Positions 43,315-53,806 of a stretch of DNA of 64,000 nucleotides are shown piece by piece. The notes beneath the pieces were generated by a model. It searched no databases and was not told where the DNA came from. It was given only the letters and a program-made list of their open reading frames with translations. Position 1 is the first letter of the stretch; each line of letters opens with the position of its first letter. Source of the DNA: DASYXT01 sp035934555 (lineage in GTDB: Bacteria > Verrucomicrobiota > Verrucomicrobiia > Limisphaerales > UBA8199); NCBI GenBank assembly GCA_035934555.1, contig DASYXT010000002.1, forward strand, positions 1-64,000. Direction: 5' to 3'. A program made the position numbers and the translations under genes.

Positions 43315-44406
43315 GTGATTTACGACGCTCCCTTGGATGACCTGCTCCAAAAGGTGTGGAACGGTGGCCGGATCGACGCCGCCGAAGCCCGGCGCCTGTA
43401 CGCGCTGCCGCTTGAGGAACTCGGCGCGCTGGCCGACCGCCGCCGCCAACTTGCACGGCATTCCGCCTACGCCGGCCAGGGCAACCAGATCGTCACTTAT
43501 ATTGTCGATCGTAACGTCAACTACACCAACGTCTGTAACGTCTATTGCAAGTTCTGCGCCTTTTACCGCACTGAGAAGGACACCGACTCGTATGTCATCT
43601 CGTTCGATGAACTGGACCGCAAAATCGAGGAGACTATCGCCTTGGGCGGCACCCAAATCCTGATGCAGGGCGGCCATCATCCCAAGCTCACAAAACAATG
43701 GTACCTCGATTTGCTCGCCCACATCAAATCCAGGTTCCCCCAGGTCAACATTCACGGCTTCAGCCCCAGCGAGTTCGCCCATTTTCGCGAAGTCTTTAAC
43801 GAACCGCTCGAAACCATCCTGCGCGATTTCAAAGCCGCCGGCCTCGGCTCGGTTCCGGGCGGCGGCGGGGAGATTCTCGTGGACCGCGTGCGCCAGCGCG
43901 TCTCACCACTGAAGGCCATGAGCGATGATTGGCTGGAAGTGATGGCCGTGGCCCATCGGCTCGGGCTCAATTCCTCGGCGACGATGATGTTCGGCCACGT
44001 CGAAACAATCGACGACCGCATCGAGCATCTCGAACGCCTGCGCGTGCAGCAGGACCAATCCAAAGGCTTTACGGCGTTCATTTGCTGGACCTTTCAGGCC
44101 GAGCATACCAAGCTGCGCGCGCCGACCGTCGGCGCCCATGAGTACCTCCGCACCCAAGCGCTCGGCCGGATTTACCTCGATAACTTTCCCAGTGTCCAAA
44201 GTTCGTGGGTGACGCAGGGCCAGGAAGTTGGGCAGGTGGCGCTGAAGTTTGGCGCTAACGATCTTGGCAGCATCATGATTGAGGAAAACGTCGTCTCCCA
44301 GGCCGGCACAACCTTCCGCATGACAGTCGAAGATATGCGGCGGTTAATTGCCGACGTCGGCTACGAACCCCATCAGCGAGATAATTGGTATCGGCTGCTG
44401 AACTGA
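43315..44406 (+). CDS. mqnC: Cyclic dehypoxanthinyl futalosine synthase (menaquinone biosynthesis)
   Basis: This is a 363-residue radical SAM enzyme of the futalosine pathway that cyclises dehypoxanthinyl futalosine. The SAM cluster is Cys74, Cys78 and Cys81 in CNVYCKFCAFYR. QGGHHPKL, INIHGF-like VNIHGFSPSE and PGGGGEILVDRVR are characteristic of MqnC. The frame is open upstream through the regulator's 3' end, so I choose GTG 43315, which gives MIYDAPLDDLLQKVW; no in-frame ATG lies nearby. It shows the organism makes menaquinone by the futalosine route. Other mqn genes are not in the window. Confidence 0.95.
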   Translation: MIYDAPLDDLLQKVWNGGRIDAAEARRLYALPLEELGALADRRRQLARHSAYAGQGNQIVTYIVDRNVNYTNVCNVYCKFCAFYRTEKDTDSYVISFDELDRKIEETIALGGTQILMQGGHHPKLTKQWYLDLLAHIKSRFPQVNIHGFSPSEFAHFREVFNEPLETILRDFKAAGLGSVPGGGGEILVDRVRQRVSPLKAMSDDWLEVMAVAHRLGLNSSATMMFGHVETIDDRIEHLERLRVQQDQSKGFTAFICWTFQAEHTKLRAPTVGAHEYLRTQALGRIYLDNFPSVQSSWVTQGQEVGQVALKFGANDLGSIMIEENVVSQAGTTFRMTVEDMRRLIADVGYEPHQRDNWYRLLN

Positions 44407-44425
44407 ACCCGCGGGACAAGTACTG

Positions 44426-45091
44426 TCAATTCACCAGCCTGAAGAACTGCTTCGCGCCGCCGAGGCTGTTGGTGTACGGACTAACGGCGCCCGTGATGTT
44501 CGTGTACGGCCCGGTCACGTTCGTAGCCGATTGCAGCGCGAACGCGGCATTGGTCCAACTCAGCACAACCTGCCCGGGTTGCGCCGACACCGCCAACGGA
44601 ATCGGCACCGGGTGCGGCGTGGTGCGTTGGTAAGTGAAGCCGCCAATCCGCTGGCCCCAATCGAGCATCGTGATTCCCACGTAAATGTCATCGCTGATCA
44701 AGTGCACGACGGTTGGCTGGTTGAGAGTTGCAATCGGCCCGCCGCCGTTTAGGCCGCCAAACATCCCTTCCCAATTGGTGTAAGTTAACGAGGCCCAATT
44801 CGCCAGCGCCCCATAAGCCCACTCCGTCCCGGCCGGGCTGGAGAAATGCGCGTAACCGCTCTCCAAAAAGGCATTGTACAGGCCCATGGTGGAATCGCGG
44901 GTGAGCCACACGTCGGCTGTCAGCCGGTCCTGGTTGGTTGCGAAGGAACCGCTGACGCCCGAGGCCTCAGTGAACGTGAGCGGTGGTCCGTCCCAAATCG
45001 TGGGCGCCGCCTGGGCCGACCAGGCCCAGCCGAGCAAAGCCAGGCAGCAGGCGACCAGAATCGTTTGTGCAGATAACTTCAATCGGTTCAT
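44426..45091 (-). CDS. Secreted protein with Verrucomicrobiota-type C-terminal module
   Basis: This 221-residue exported protein has a signal peptide (about 1-28, cleaved after WSAQA). The middle (about 30-150) has a beta-rich domain opening IWDGPPLTFTEA with no catalytic motif that I recognise. The C-terminal 60 residues (VLSWTNAAFALQSATNVTGPY up to KQFFRLVN) form a small beta-sandwich-like module seen at the ends of many secreted proteins in this phylum and in two neighbours here. The function of the protein is unknown. It is convergent with mqnC, with 19 bases between. Confidence 0.85.
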   Translation of the reverse strand: MNRLKLSAQTILVACCLALLGWAWSAQAAPTIWDGPPLTFTEASGVSGSFATNQDRLTADVWLTRDSTMGLYNAFLESGYAHFSSPAGTEWAYGALANWASLTYTNWEGMFGGLNGGGPIATLNQPTVVHLISDDIYVGITMLDWGQRIGGFTYQRTTPHPVPIPLAVSAQPGQVVLSWTNAAFALQSATNVTGPYTNITGAVSPYTNSLGGAKQFFRLVN

Positions 45092-45207
45092 AGTTTATAG
45101 GACGCGACACAGCGTCGTCAGGTTCCAAATTCTTCGGCGCGCGCGCGCCTTCGTCCGCTCTCTCGAACTGAATCTGTTCCTGCGCTGACGAGAGCCCCGC
45201 GCTCCAG

Positions 45208-48200
45208 TTATTGGCCCACGACTCGATAAAAGCGAGTGGCGCCGGTCGCGGTCGCATCGGTGAATGAACTTGTGGCGCCCGCGGCGATGATGGGCGCACC
45301 CACCGCTGTCCAGGAAACATCCGTAACGTTGTTCTTGTATTGGACCTGGTAGGAGTGGCCGTTAAACGACACCCAGGACAACGTGGTGCCGATGCCGGGG
45401 TGGTAGCTGACCGCGGTTATGGGAAAACCCGGCAACGCCGGCGCGCCGTAGCTCAACGCGACGATGCCATTGTTAACGTCGAGAGAGAAGCCGTGCCCGG
45501 CTTTGAGAGTCGTGACGGCGTTCGCCTGAGCGTTGGCGTTATTCGAATCGAAAAAGACTTGCTCGATCAACCCAGGCGGATTGGCATTACCGCTCAGCAG
45601 GAACAACTGCAGGTCGTTGGGAGTATCGCTATACACCACACCACCAAGGAGGGTAGCGGCTACATCCACCCCAATTCCATCCATGGTGGAGTCAATCTGG
45701 GTTCCGGCGGTATAGTCCTGGACGACACCGGCCATCCCGGCAGCCTGGTCGTAAGCCACCAGGCGCAGATTATAGCCGGGGCTCTTGGCCCAGAAAGTGT
45801 TCCCCGCGCCGAAGGCAATGCCCTGGCCGGCGAAACCCGCCGGGGCATTGGTGACCGCGATGAGGGTGGGCGTGAAATTAGCGCCGTCGGCGGTCGTGAA
45901 CAGCACGACGTTAGTGCCGTCGTACGAGCCGATGAGGATTTCCGTATTAATGCCGCTGCCGCGCACGACCATCGTGTCGCCCCAGCGTTCGCCGGAGCCC
46001 GAGCCCGGATCACCCGGGCCGTAGGCCTGGTAAATGGCGGCCGATGCGCTGACGCTCGACCAACTGGTAATGGCGAAATCGTAGGAGCCGCCACCGACGC
46101 TGCCGCCCAGGTCGCACGCATAAACGATCCCGTCATCGGCTACGCCGAGTTGATCAACGGCAAAGAAGCCGGGCACAAGGCCCGTGGTGTTGAGCGGGAA
46201 AATATCGGAACCATTCGTGCCGCTGAGCACGTAGATGTTGTTGTGGTCGGCCACCAGGACCGTATCAGTGTTCGTGTCGTATGCCAGGCCGCGTGTGTTG
46301 TACGACGAATTATCCAAATAGGCTCGCGAGCCTGCGGCGAGCGCCCAAAGCTGGGTGACGACCGTGCTGCTGGCCGGTGCGATCACCGTCAGCACCGCCG
46401 GGGGCGTGCTGGTGATTGACCCGGCAATGTTGCGCACGATCACATCGTAATCGCCCGACGCGCTTAACGGCGGGTAATGCAACGTATAGCTCTGGCTCGT
46501 CGCGTCCGGGATATTCACACCGTTGAACCGCCATTGATAGTACAGCGGCAGTGAACCCGTCGCGCCAACCGAGAGCACGACATTGGGCGCGTTGGAATAA
46601 ACGGTTTGGCTGAGGGGCGGGGAATTGATGAGCGGCGGGGTGGTGGGTGGCACATCGTACTGCAACGCCAGCAGGCCGTTGTTCACATCCAGCGCGTAGA
46701 TGCGTGGATACTTCACCGCGATGGCGGCATTCTGGTTGCCATTGGCGTTGGCGGAGGCAAAGAAAGATTGGTCGTACAAAACCGGCGGATCCGCCGTGCC
46801 GGTTAACTCGAACAGTTGCACGTCATTCGGGGTATCCCCAAGCACTACACCCGCCAGAATGCCGTGTGCGGCGTCCACGCCTACGGCGGTCATCGAACTC
46901 GGCGTCTGGCTTGGATTGGCGTAATCGGACACAACACCGGCAGTAAGTCCCACGGGATCATAGGCCAGTTGGTACAAGTGTCCCAAATAGGCTTTAGCCC
47001 AGATGGTATTGCCGGCGCCGAAACTAATGCCCTGCGCGGCGAAGCCGGGGGGCGCGTTGGTGACCGCGAGCACGGCAGCAATAAAATTGCTGCCGTCGGT
47101 TGTGGTGAGCAGGGCAAAATTAGTGCCGCCCCGCGAGCCGAGCATCACCTGCGTATCGGTGCCGACGCCCCGAATGGCCATCGTATCCCCCCAGCGATCC
47201 CCCGAGGCAGCCAGCGTTCCGGCATCACTGTAGGCTGGATAGGCGTCCGCGAGGGTAGTGGGAGCGCTCCACCGGTTCAGGTTAAAAATCTGACCCGCAA
47301 GGGCAAGATTGCCGCAATAGACGGCGCCGTCGTCAGCGACCGCTACCTGGTCCACTTGGAAGGTGCCCCCGCCCAAGGCGGCCCCGGTGAGGTCCAACTG
47401 GCCGATGTTCGTCCCAGTCTGCCCATCGAGGATGTAAATGGCCGTGCCGCCGGAGTGACTGGCGACGACCACGCGGTTGAGATTGGTGTCGTAGCCCATG
47501 CCGCGAGTAGCGTCATCCGACGTGAGATACGGATATCCGTTTGCGCCGGAAGGCACGCGCCAAAGCTGGGTCACCACGGGACTAGTGACCGGCGCGAGCA
47601 ACGACACCAACACGGGAGCGCTGGTCCGCGAACCGTAGTTATTTGTCACCAGCACCTCGAAGTAGTTGGTCACGGCTGCTGTCAGCCCATAGGAGTTGGC
47701 AGTCGCGCCAGGAATATTGGTGAAGCTCGTACTGGCGCTGGTTCCGTTGTTGCTCGCCAGCCATTGGTAAGACAATGGGTCGGTGCCGGCAGCTCCGACC
47801 GTAAGGGTGTAAGTGGGGAAAACCCCGGCGGCGCCGACCGGCGCGGTGGTGATGCTCGGCGGTGTGTTGGCCTGGAGGGTTATGTTCAAAGCGACCACAC
47901 CGCCCTGGGTGCTGAGGGCGGCCACCATGCCGGCGCCCACCGCCGCCTGGCCGGTGGTATTGCCGTCGCCCGTACCGCCGGCGGGAAACGCAACGTTGCC
48001 GCCCTGCGCCGCCGCACTGAGGTTGCTCATGTCATAAACGAGCAGGTTGCGTGAAGCCGAAACCACCAAACCGTTGTCCTGAATACCGGCCAGGATGTTG
48101 ATGGAGTTGGTGGCACCGACGCCGCACATGCCCATCGCCGTTGTCAGGGTGATATTACTGAGCGTTGTGGACGTCAGGCCGACAAGGTCAAAGCTGATGT

Positions 48201-48921
48201 AATAGAGCTTCGTATCATTGGGTTTGCCACCCCAAAAGGCGTTATTAGCACCGTCAAACGCGACAGTGCGACTGAGCCCGCCTGAGCCAGGTGAGGCAGG
48301 AACGGGGAATTGATTGGCGGTGAAGTTCGTACCGTCCGTTGTGGTAAAGATGGTAAAATAAGCCGACCCGGTGCCCGAGGCGATGATTTGCGTATTGGCG
48401 CCTGCGCCACGCACACAGAAGGAATCGCCAATGCGGGTGGCGGTCGGTCCTGCGGCGGCGGGACCGAAGGCGACGGTGGGTTCGATGGTGCCAGTGAGGT
48501 CTTCAGCCGACCAGCGGTAGATTTTGAAAGAGGTCGAGCCGGTATCGAGATTGCAGGCATAGACGACGCCGTCATCGGCGACGCCGACATGCGTCAGTGC
48601 AAGAGCGCCGCCGGTGAGGGTACCACCCGCCGTGCCCAACGAGCCCAGGTCAGACCCGTCCAGGCCACTGACCACTTCGACGTGGTTGGAACCTCCCTGC
48701 GTGGAGGGGATCAGGATGTTACCCGTGCTGCGGTTGATGGCCAGCCCGCGCGGGTTACCGCCGGAGGTTGGCAAATAATAGCGGCTGCCCGGCGCCAACG
48801 TCCATTTGGTGCTGAGGACCAGGCTGACCTGGGCGACCGTTTGGCTAAGGCCGGCAAGCAGTAGCGCGCCAGTCAGCACCGAGAGCAGACAGTGAGTCCT
48901 GTAGGGATGGTTTGATTTCAT
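45208..48921 (-). CDS. Large secreted DUF4623-repeat protein with Ig-like spacers
   Basis: This is a secreted protein of about 1237 residues. After a signal peptide come three homologous beta-propeller-like modules of the DUF4623 type, each opening near W-[TR]-[LV]-x-x-G-x-x-x-Y-L and containing VADDGxVYxCNL and GDTMAIRG-type segments. The modules start at about residues 35, 460 and 860 and are separated by Ig-like domains (PLSYQWLASNNG; YYQWRFNGVNIPDA). The end is the same small C-terminal module as at 44426 (FYRVVGQ). I start at ATG 48921; a longer TTG frame exists. Role unknown, probably surface-exposed. The three-fold internal duplication is obvious. Confidence 0.85.
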   Translation of the reverse strand: MKSNHPYRTHCLLSVLTGALLLAGLSQTVAQVSLVLSTKWTLAPGSRYYLPTSGGNPRGLAINRSTGNILIPSTQGGSNHVEVVSGLDGSDLGSLGTAGGTLTGGALALTHVGVADDGVVYACNLDTGSTSFKIYRWSAEDLTGTIEPTVAFGPAAAGPTATRIGDSFCVRGAGANTQIIASGTGSAYFTIFTTTDGTNFTANQFPVPASPGSGGLSRTVAFDGANNAFWGGKPNDTKLYYISFDLVGLTSTTLSNITLTTAMGMCGVGATNSINILAGIQDNGLVVSASRNLLVYDMSNLSAAAQGGNVAFPAGGTGDGNTTGQAAVGAGMVAALSTQGGVVALNITLQANTPPSITTAPVGAAGVFPTYTLTVGAAGTDPLSYQWLASNNGTSASTSFTNIPGATANSYGLTAAVTNYFEVLVTNNYGSRTSAPVLVSLLAPVTSPVVTQLWRVPSGANGYPYLTSDDATRGMGYDTNLNRVVVASHSGGTAIYILDGQTGTNIGQLDLTGAALGGGTFQVDQVAVADDGAVYCGNLALAGQIFNLNRWSAPTTLADAYPAYSDAGTLAASGDRWGDTMAIRGVGTDTQVMLGSRGGTNFALLTTTDGSNFIAAVLAVTNAPPGFAAQGISFGAGNTIWAKAYLGHLYQLAYDPVGLTAGVVSDYANPSQTPSSMTAVGVDAAHGILAGVVLGDTPNDVQLFELTGTADPPVLYDQSFFASANANGNQNAAIAVKYPRIYALDVNNGLLALQYDVPPTTPPLINSPPLSQTVYSNAPNVVLSVGATGSLPLYYQWRFNGVNIPDATSQSYTLHYPPLSASGDYDVIVRNIAGSITSTPPAVLTVIAPASSTVVTQLWALAAGSRAYLDNSSYNTRGLAYDTNTDTVLVADHNNIYVLSGTNGSDIFPLNTTGLVPGFFAVDQLGVADDGIVYACDLGGSVGGGSYDFAITSWSSVSASAAIYQAYGPGDPGSGSGERWGDTMVVRGSGINTEILIGSYDGTNVVLFTTADGANFTPTLIAVTNAPAGFAGQGIAFGAGNTFWAKSPGYNLRLVAYDQAAGMAGVVQDYTAGTQIDSTMDGIGVDVAATLLGGVVYSDTPNDLQLFLLSGNANPPGLIEQVFFDSNNANAQANAVTTLKAGHGFSLDVNNGIVALSYGAPALPGFPITAVSYHPGIGTTLSWVSFNGHSYQVQYKNNVTDVSWTAVGAPIIAAGATSSFTDATATGATRFYRVVGQ

Positions 48922-49001
48922 AGGAGGGTTGATGGTTGGGATAATTTCAAATTTCAAATTTCATCGTGCAGAGTTGAAGTAAGTCGCGCGGCTTTTAGCA
49001 G

Positions 49002-49946
49002 CTAATGCAAAACGGGCACGCCTTGTTTAAGCCGCGCCAAATCGCGATCGGCGGGGCTGCTGATTGACCCCCAGCCGCTGCCCAGCGGGCCAATGCCGCT
49101 ATCAGGCAACGCGTTGGCATTGACAATCCAACGATCGACCCAGTGCCATATCTCCGAATGCCCATCGGCAAATGAAACGACGCAGCCGTTGTTATGCAGG
49201 TTCGAAGGCAGATTCCAGTATCCGTAAGTGCCGCCCAGTGGATCGGTGTCGGTCCCCGAGAAAATACCCAGGGCGTTGTTGTCGATGCTATTGGCGGCTT
49301 CGTGGAGGAAGACCAGCGCCTTGCTGGGCGACGGGTTGAGCACCTGGCTCAACTTTACAAAGCTGCCATTGGTCGGATCAATTTCCACCGAATCCATCCA
49401 GTTCATGCCGACGCTCATCGAGTAGCTGCGCCAACGTGTAATATCCCTTTGCCCGCTGACCGTCGAGTGGTCCGCCGGGCAATGGTAAATTCTGTAGTTG
49501 GAATTAAAGGGATAAAGTAACCCGTAGATAATGGCCCAGTTCGTCGGGTCGGTGCGAGCGTTGCCGGTGAAGGTGCCGACACCCAGAATGCTCCCCTGGG
49601 TGATCCAGGCATGGGGACCGCAATCCGCGTTGCCGGCCGTATGATTGTTCACCAGCCGATCCTGGTAATCGCCCGAATACATCGTCCAGGCGATCGTTAA
49701 CTGGTGCGTATTGTTAAGGCAGGTAGTGGTGTAAGCCCGGTCCTTGGCGCGATTCAGTGCCGGCAGAAGCAGCGCAGCCAAAATTGCGATGATCGCGATA
49801 ACCACCAACAACTCAATCAACGTGAAGGCACGCAGGACAAACCTGGACCGGGCCGCCGGCGAACCCGCGTGCATCCAACCTGCTCGGTGGGGCCGGCCAC
49901 CGGTCCCGTGTCGGGGCTGAGCAGTGCTGCGCACAAGTCGGTACAT
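49002..49946 (-). CDS. Prepilin-like secreted protein with H-X9-DG-type tail
   Basis: This 314-residue protein has a long basic N-terminus before the pseudopilin signal FTLIELLVVIAIIAILAALL (about residues 41-60), which is cut before the Phe. The mature part includes CLNNTHQLTIAWTMYSGDY and the NNGCVVSFADGHSEIWHW C-terminal motif of the family. ATG 49946 gives a 40-residue leader; ATG 49874 (MHAGSPAARSRF) gives a more usual one. It is the second such protein in the window (the other at 22421). Both probably use the same prepilin peptidase, whose gene is not here. Confidence 0.9.
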   Translation of the reverse strand: MYRLVRSTAQPRHGTGGRPHRAGWMHAGSPAARSRFVLRAFTLIELLVVIAIIAILAALLLPALNRAKDRAYTTTCLNNTHQLTIAWTMYSGDYQDRLVNNHTAGNADCGPHAWITQGSILGVGTFTGNARTDPTNWAIIYGLLYPFNSNYRIYHCPADHSTVSGQRDITRWRSYSMSVGMNWMDSVEIDPTNGSFVKLSQVLNPSPSKALVFLHEAANSIDNNALGIFSGTDTDPLGGTYGYWNLPSNLHNNGCVVSFADGHSEIWHWVDRWIVNANALPDSGIGPLGSGWGSISSPADRDLARLKQGVPVLH

Positions 49947-50077
49947 TGGTGGTTAATGGTTCAGTCGGAAGCAGTGTTTGATGGGCAAGATACGAACCGG
50001 AGAACGTGGTGTCAAGATGCAATCGCACCGCCACAGATGCAATCGCACCCTCGGCTAATCGATCTATGACGGCGGGC

Positions 50078-50184
50078 GGAGCGCGGACATTCCTGTCCGC
50101 AGCAACGTACTCTCGTCAAATCGCCACCAAATCCGAGCCGTGCTGAGTTTCGGAAGCGGCTGCGGACAGGAATGTCCGCGCTCC
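50078..50184. repeat. Paired-hairpin intergenic repeat, GCGGACA/TGTCCGC variant
   Basis: Arms at 50078-50103 and 50159-50184 are perfect 26-base inverted copies, 55 bases apart. Each arm is itself a hairpin, GCGGACA-TTCC-TGTCCGC, followed by AGC. The gap between the prepilin-like gene and tgt (49947-50273, 327 bases) otherwise holds no gene; tgt's upstream open frame begins inside it. The scaffold GCGCGGAC...GTCCGCAGCAA is shared with the 6907, 26959 and 56692 repeats, while the loop side differs with both stem sides changed together. Confidence 0.85.
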
Positions 50185-50273
50185 GGCGTTTCCGCCCACC
50201 GTCACTGTTTACCCGTAAGCGCTACGCAAACATATATTGTCCCGGCCGTTTTTTCCGGCTAACTGTGCATGCC

Positions 50274-51416
<1,143 letters not shown>

Positions 51417-51425
51417 GGAGGAAGA

Positions 51426-51451
51426 AAAGGCCCGGCGAGCGCCGGGCCTTT
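51426..51451. terminator. Bidirectional intrinsic terminator between tgt and the RRM gene
   Basis: AAAGGCCCGGC (51426-51436) and GCCGGGCCTTT (51441-51451) form a perfect 11-bp stem with a four-base loop, ending in A/T on both sides. It lies between the convergent tgt and RRM genes, ten and fifteen bases from their stop codons, and should terminate both. Confidence 0.8.
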
Positions 51452-51466
51452 GAAACGGAAAATTGG

Positions 51467-51817
51467 TTAGTAACGATCGCGCCGGCCACCGCCGCCGCCG
51501 CCGCCGCCACCACCACCGCCACGGTATTCCCGACGACCGCCACCACCACCGCCGCCACCCGGCCGCTCTTCGCGCGGGCGGGCGATGTTGACCGTCAAGG
51601 CGCGGCCGGCCAGTTCTTTGCCGTGCAGGGCGTCGATTGCCTTCTGAGCTTCTTCAGGCGTGCTCATGGTCACGAACCCGAACCCGCGGGGACGGCCGGT
51701 TGCCCGGTCCATCATCAGATTGGCCTCCAACACCGTGCCGTGGGCGGCGAAGGCGTCTTGCAGGTCGTTTTCGGTAATGTTGAAACTAAGGTTTCCAACA
51801 AACAGTTTAGCACTCAT
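51467..51817 (-). CDS. RNA-binding protein with one RRM and a glycine-rich tail
   Basis: This 116-residue protein has one RNA-recognition motif (residues 3-80): RNP2 is LFVGNL and RNP1 is RGFGFVTM. The tail (about 85-116) is a Gly/Arg-rich RGG-like segment ending RRDRY, which binds RNA non-specifically. It resembles the cyanobacterial and plant glycine-rich Rbp proteins that rise at low temperature. The leader contains an ATCTATCTATCT tandem before the ATG and a TATTAT -10-like box. A second, shorter-tailed paralogue is at 61556. I infer a role in mRNA handling or cold adaptation. Confidence 0.93.
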   Translation of the reverse strand: MSAKLFVGNLSFNITENDLQDAFAAHGTVLEANLMMDRATGRPRGFGFVTMSTPEEAQKAIDALHGKELAGRALTVNIARPREERPGGGGGGGGRREYRGGGGGGGGGGGGRRDRY

Positions 51818-52048
51818 CTATCTATCTCTAATAATACTGTCCTCGATTCACTACTTGCTTTCTCCGGACTGTTCCCGCCTATCGGGTTTCAAATCATCAT
51901 TGAACCGAGTTCACCTGAAGATTCACCATGCCCTGGGGAGCACCTAGTTATCTGACAGACAACGCGACACTGCGCTTTTCTGTAAAAATAGCAAGCGCTA
52001 AATCGCCGCTCTTCCAGTAGGTAAAAACCCCAGCGACCCGCCTGCGCT

Positions 52049-52489
52049 TCAGGCCAGTGGATAACGAAAAACATCGGCGGCATCAAACGCAACTGGCGAG
52101 AACTCAACCGCTTGCCCGGATTCCCGCGTTCGCAGCGCATGCGCAACCCCAGTCTGGATAAACGCCAGGTCGCCGGTCCGCATTTCCACATTCACTCTCG
52201 ATTTGGTCGCGATGTCTTCCAACCTCAACGTCAATGCACCCCGAATGACATAAATCCACTCCGGTTTGTGTTGATGGTAATGGTTGCCCCGAACCGCATC
52301 TGCCACCAGTTCAACAAACGCCAAATACCGCATTCCTTCGGCGCCATCGTGAAACTGTGCCAGTTCCCCTTGCGGCAGCAGGAGGCGCTTCAGGCCAGGC
52401 GCGTTTGTGGGCGGCGCCTTGAAAACTGGCAAGGTCCAGGTTTTGGCGTGGCCGTCGAGATACACGGTTTCAGCTAGGCCTTCGAGCAT
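52049..52489 (-). CDS. Cupin-domain protein paired with an acyl-AMP ligase
   Basis: This 146-residue single-domain cupin has motif 1 as GNHYHQHKPEWIYVIRGAL (His ligands at positions 3, 5 and the Glu after) and motif 2 as GDLAFIQTGVAHALRT (Gly-Asp and His). The metal-binding set HxH-E-H is present, so it may bind iron or manganese and act as a dioxygenase, isomerase or regulator. Its start lies within the end of the ligase gene (16-base overlap), a strong sign of coupling. The substrate is unknown. No close named homologue comes to mind. Confidence 0.82.
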   Translation of the reverse strand: MLEGLAETVYLDGHAKTWTLPVFKAPPTNAPGLKRLLLPQGELAQFHDGAEGMRYLAFVELVADAVRGNHYHQHKPEWIYVIRGALTLRLEDIATKSRVNVEMRTGDLAFIQTGVAHALRTRESGQAVEFSPVAFDAADVFRYPLA

Positions 52490-53769
52490 AAGTGGCCGTT
52501 GCCGTTACCATTAGCCTGGCGCAAATAACGCTCGCGCCATTCGGCGCGGGAGAGTTTGCCGCGGCCGTTGGCGGGCAACTCGGGAACTATCCACCACTTC
52601 CGCGGCACTTGCCAGGCAGCCAGGTGGGTGAGGGCAAATTCGCGCAGCGCCGCAGGACTGACTTCCGATGAGCCCGTCACACAAGCGACGATGGTCTCGC
52701 CCCGCTGCGGGTCGTCGCTGGGGATGCCAAAGGCGAGGCACCCGCGCACTTCCGGGTGGGCGGCAAGCACCGATTCGATCGCTTCGGGCAACACCTTGCG
52801 TCCGGCCACGTTGATTTGATCACCGGCCCGGCCCAGCAGATAAACCGCCCCGCCATCCAATCGCGCCAAATCCGAAGTCACGAAACGTCCGTCCTGCAAC
52901 ACCGGCTCCGGTTCGGGAAAATAGGTTTCGGCGACAGCCGCGCTGCGGACTTCGAGACAATTGCTTTTGCCGATATCCACCGACACTCCTGCCAGCGGCT
53001 GACCGGCAAAGGCCGCATCCGTGCGCGGCACGTCGCTCCGATCATAAGCAATCCCGCCGCATTCGCTGCTGCCGTAAAAATTGTGAATTTTGAGGCCATG
53101 GTCGGCGAAGACGCGCTGCTCCAACTCGAGAGGCAAGGGCGCGCCAGCCGAGATCGCGAGCGACACATGCGCCGGAATCGCATGGGCATCCTGCCAGGCC
53201 CGCCATAGCGCCGGCACTGCGGGCAACGTCAGGTGCGATAGCGAAACCACCGCGCGCCGCAGCATTTCAGGCAACGGCCCACCCAACAACACAAGCGGGA
53301 TTCGGTGCAACAACAGCGGCAGGACCAGGTTTGAAAAGCCGTAGGAATGCGCCAACGAGATGACCGCTAAATTCGGCCATCCAGGCCGCAATCCCATTGT
53401 CGCAACGATATTGCCCGCATCGGCCATGAGTTGTTCCGCAGTAAACGCGACCAACCGCGGCGCGCCGGTGCTGGCCGACGTCGTCTTTAGGTGGACAATT
53501 CCCGCCGGTAATTCACGGGCAAGCAATGGCGGCGCCTGGCCGGATTCCAACGGGCAGACCACACGGCCCGAGCGCCACGCCCCCAATACTTCCAGCACAA
53601 ACTCAGCGGAACCCCCGTGCGGACACACCAACCCTTCGTCGGGAGCGGAGCGGCTTTCGGCAGCGGCAGCGAGTTGCTCAAATGTCCAACGGCGACCGGT
53701 AGGCAAATCCCAAAGTGCCAGTTCGCCTCGGGCAGAACTAGCGATGTGGCGCCAGGATTCGTAGAGCAT
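52474..53769 (-). CDS. AMP-dependent acyl-adenylate ligase
   Basis: This is a 431-residue adenylate-forming enzyme of the ANL superfamily. The P-loop motif is TTSASTGAPR (about residue 96), A5 is NFYGSSECGG (about 232), A7 is TSDLARLDGG (about 300), A8 hinge is GRAGDQINVAGRKV, and A10 is PANGRGKLSR with the catalytic Lys near the end. Both the N- and C-domains are present, but the protein is about 100 residues shorter than typical acyl-CoA synthetases. It activates a carboxylic acid; whether CoA, a carrier protein or another acceptor is used cannot be told. No carrier-protein gene is visible. It is coupled to the cupin gene. Confidence 0.88.
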   Translation of the reverse strand: MLYESWRHIASSARGELALWDLPTGRRWTFEQLAAAAESRSAPDEGLVCPHGGSAEFVLEVLGAWRSGRVVCPLESGQAPPLLARELPAGIVHLKTTSASTGAPRLVAFTAEQLMADAGNIVATMGLRPGWPNLAVISLAHSYGFSNLVLPLLLHRIPLVLLGGPLPEMLRRAVVSLSHLTLPAVPALWRAWQDAHAIPAHVSLAISAGAPLPLELEQRVFADHGLKIHNFYGSSECGGIAYDRSDVPRTDAAFAGQPLAGVSVDIGKSNCLEVRSAAVAETYFPEPEPVLQDGRFVTSDLARLDGGAVYLLGRAGDQINVAGRKVLPEAIESVLAAHPEVRGCLAFGIPSDDPQRGETIVACVTGSSEVSPAALREFALTHLAAWQVPRKWWIVPELPANGRGKLSRAEWRERYLRQANGNGNGHLCSKA

Positions 53770-53806
53770 TGCCAGTTACGTAGCCCACGAGTAGCTTGGC
53801 CTGCAA

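Noticed and set aside
49813..50069. Short open frames upstream of tgt on both strands
   Set aside because: They cross the prepilin-like gene's 5' end and the intergenic stretch beside the repeat, and have no gene-like features.
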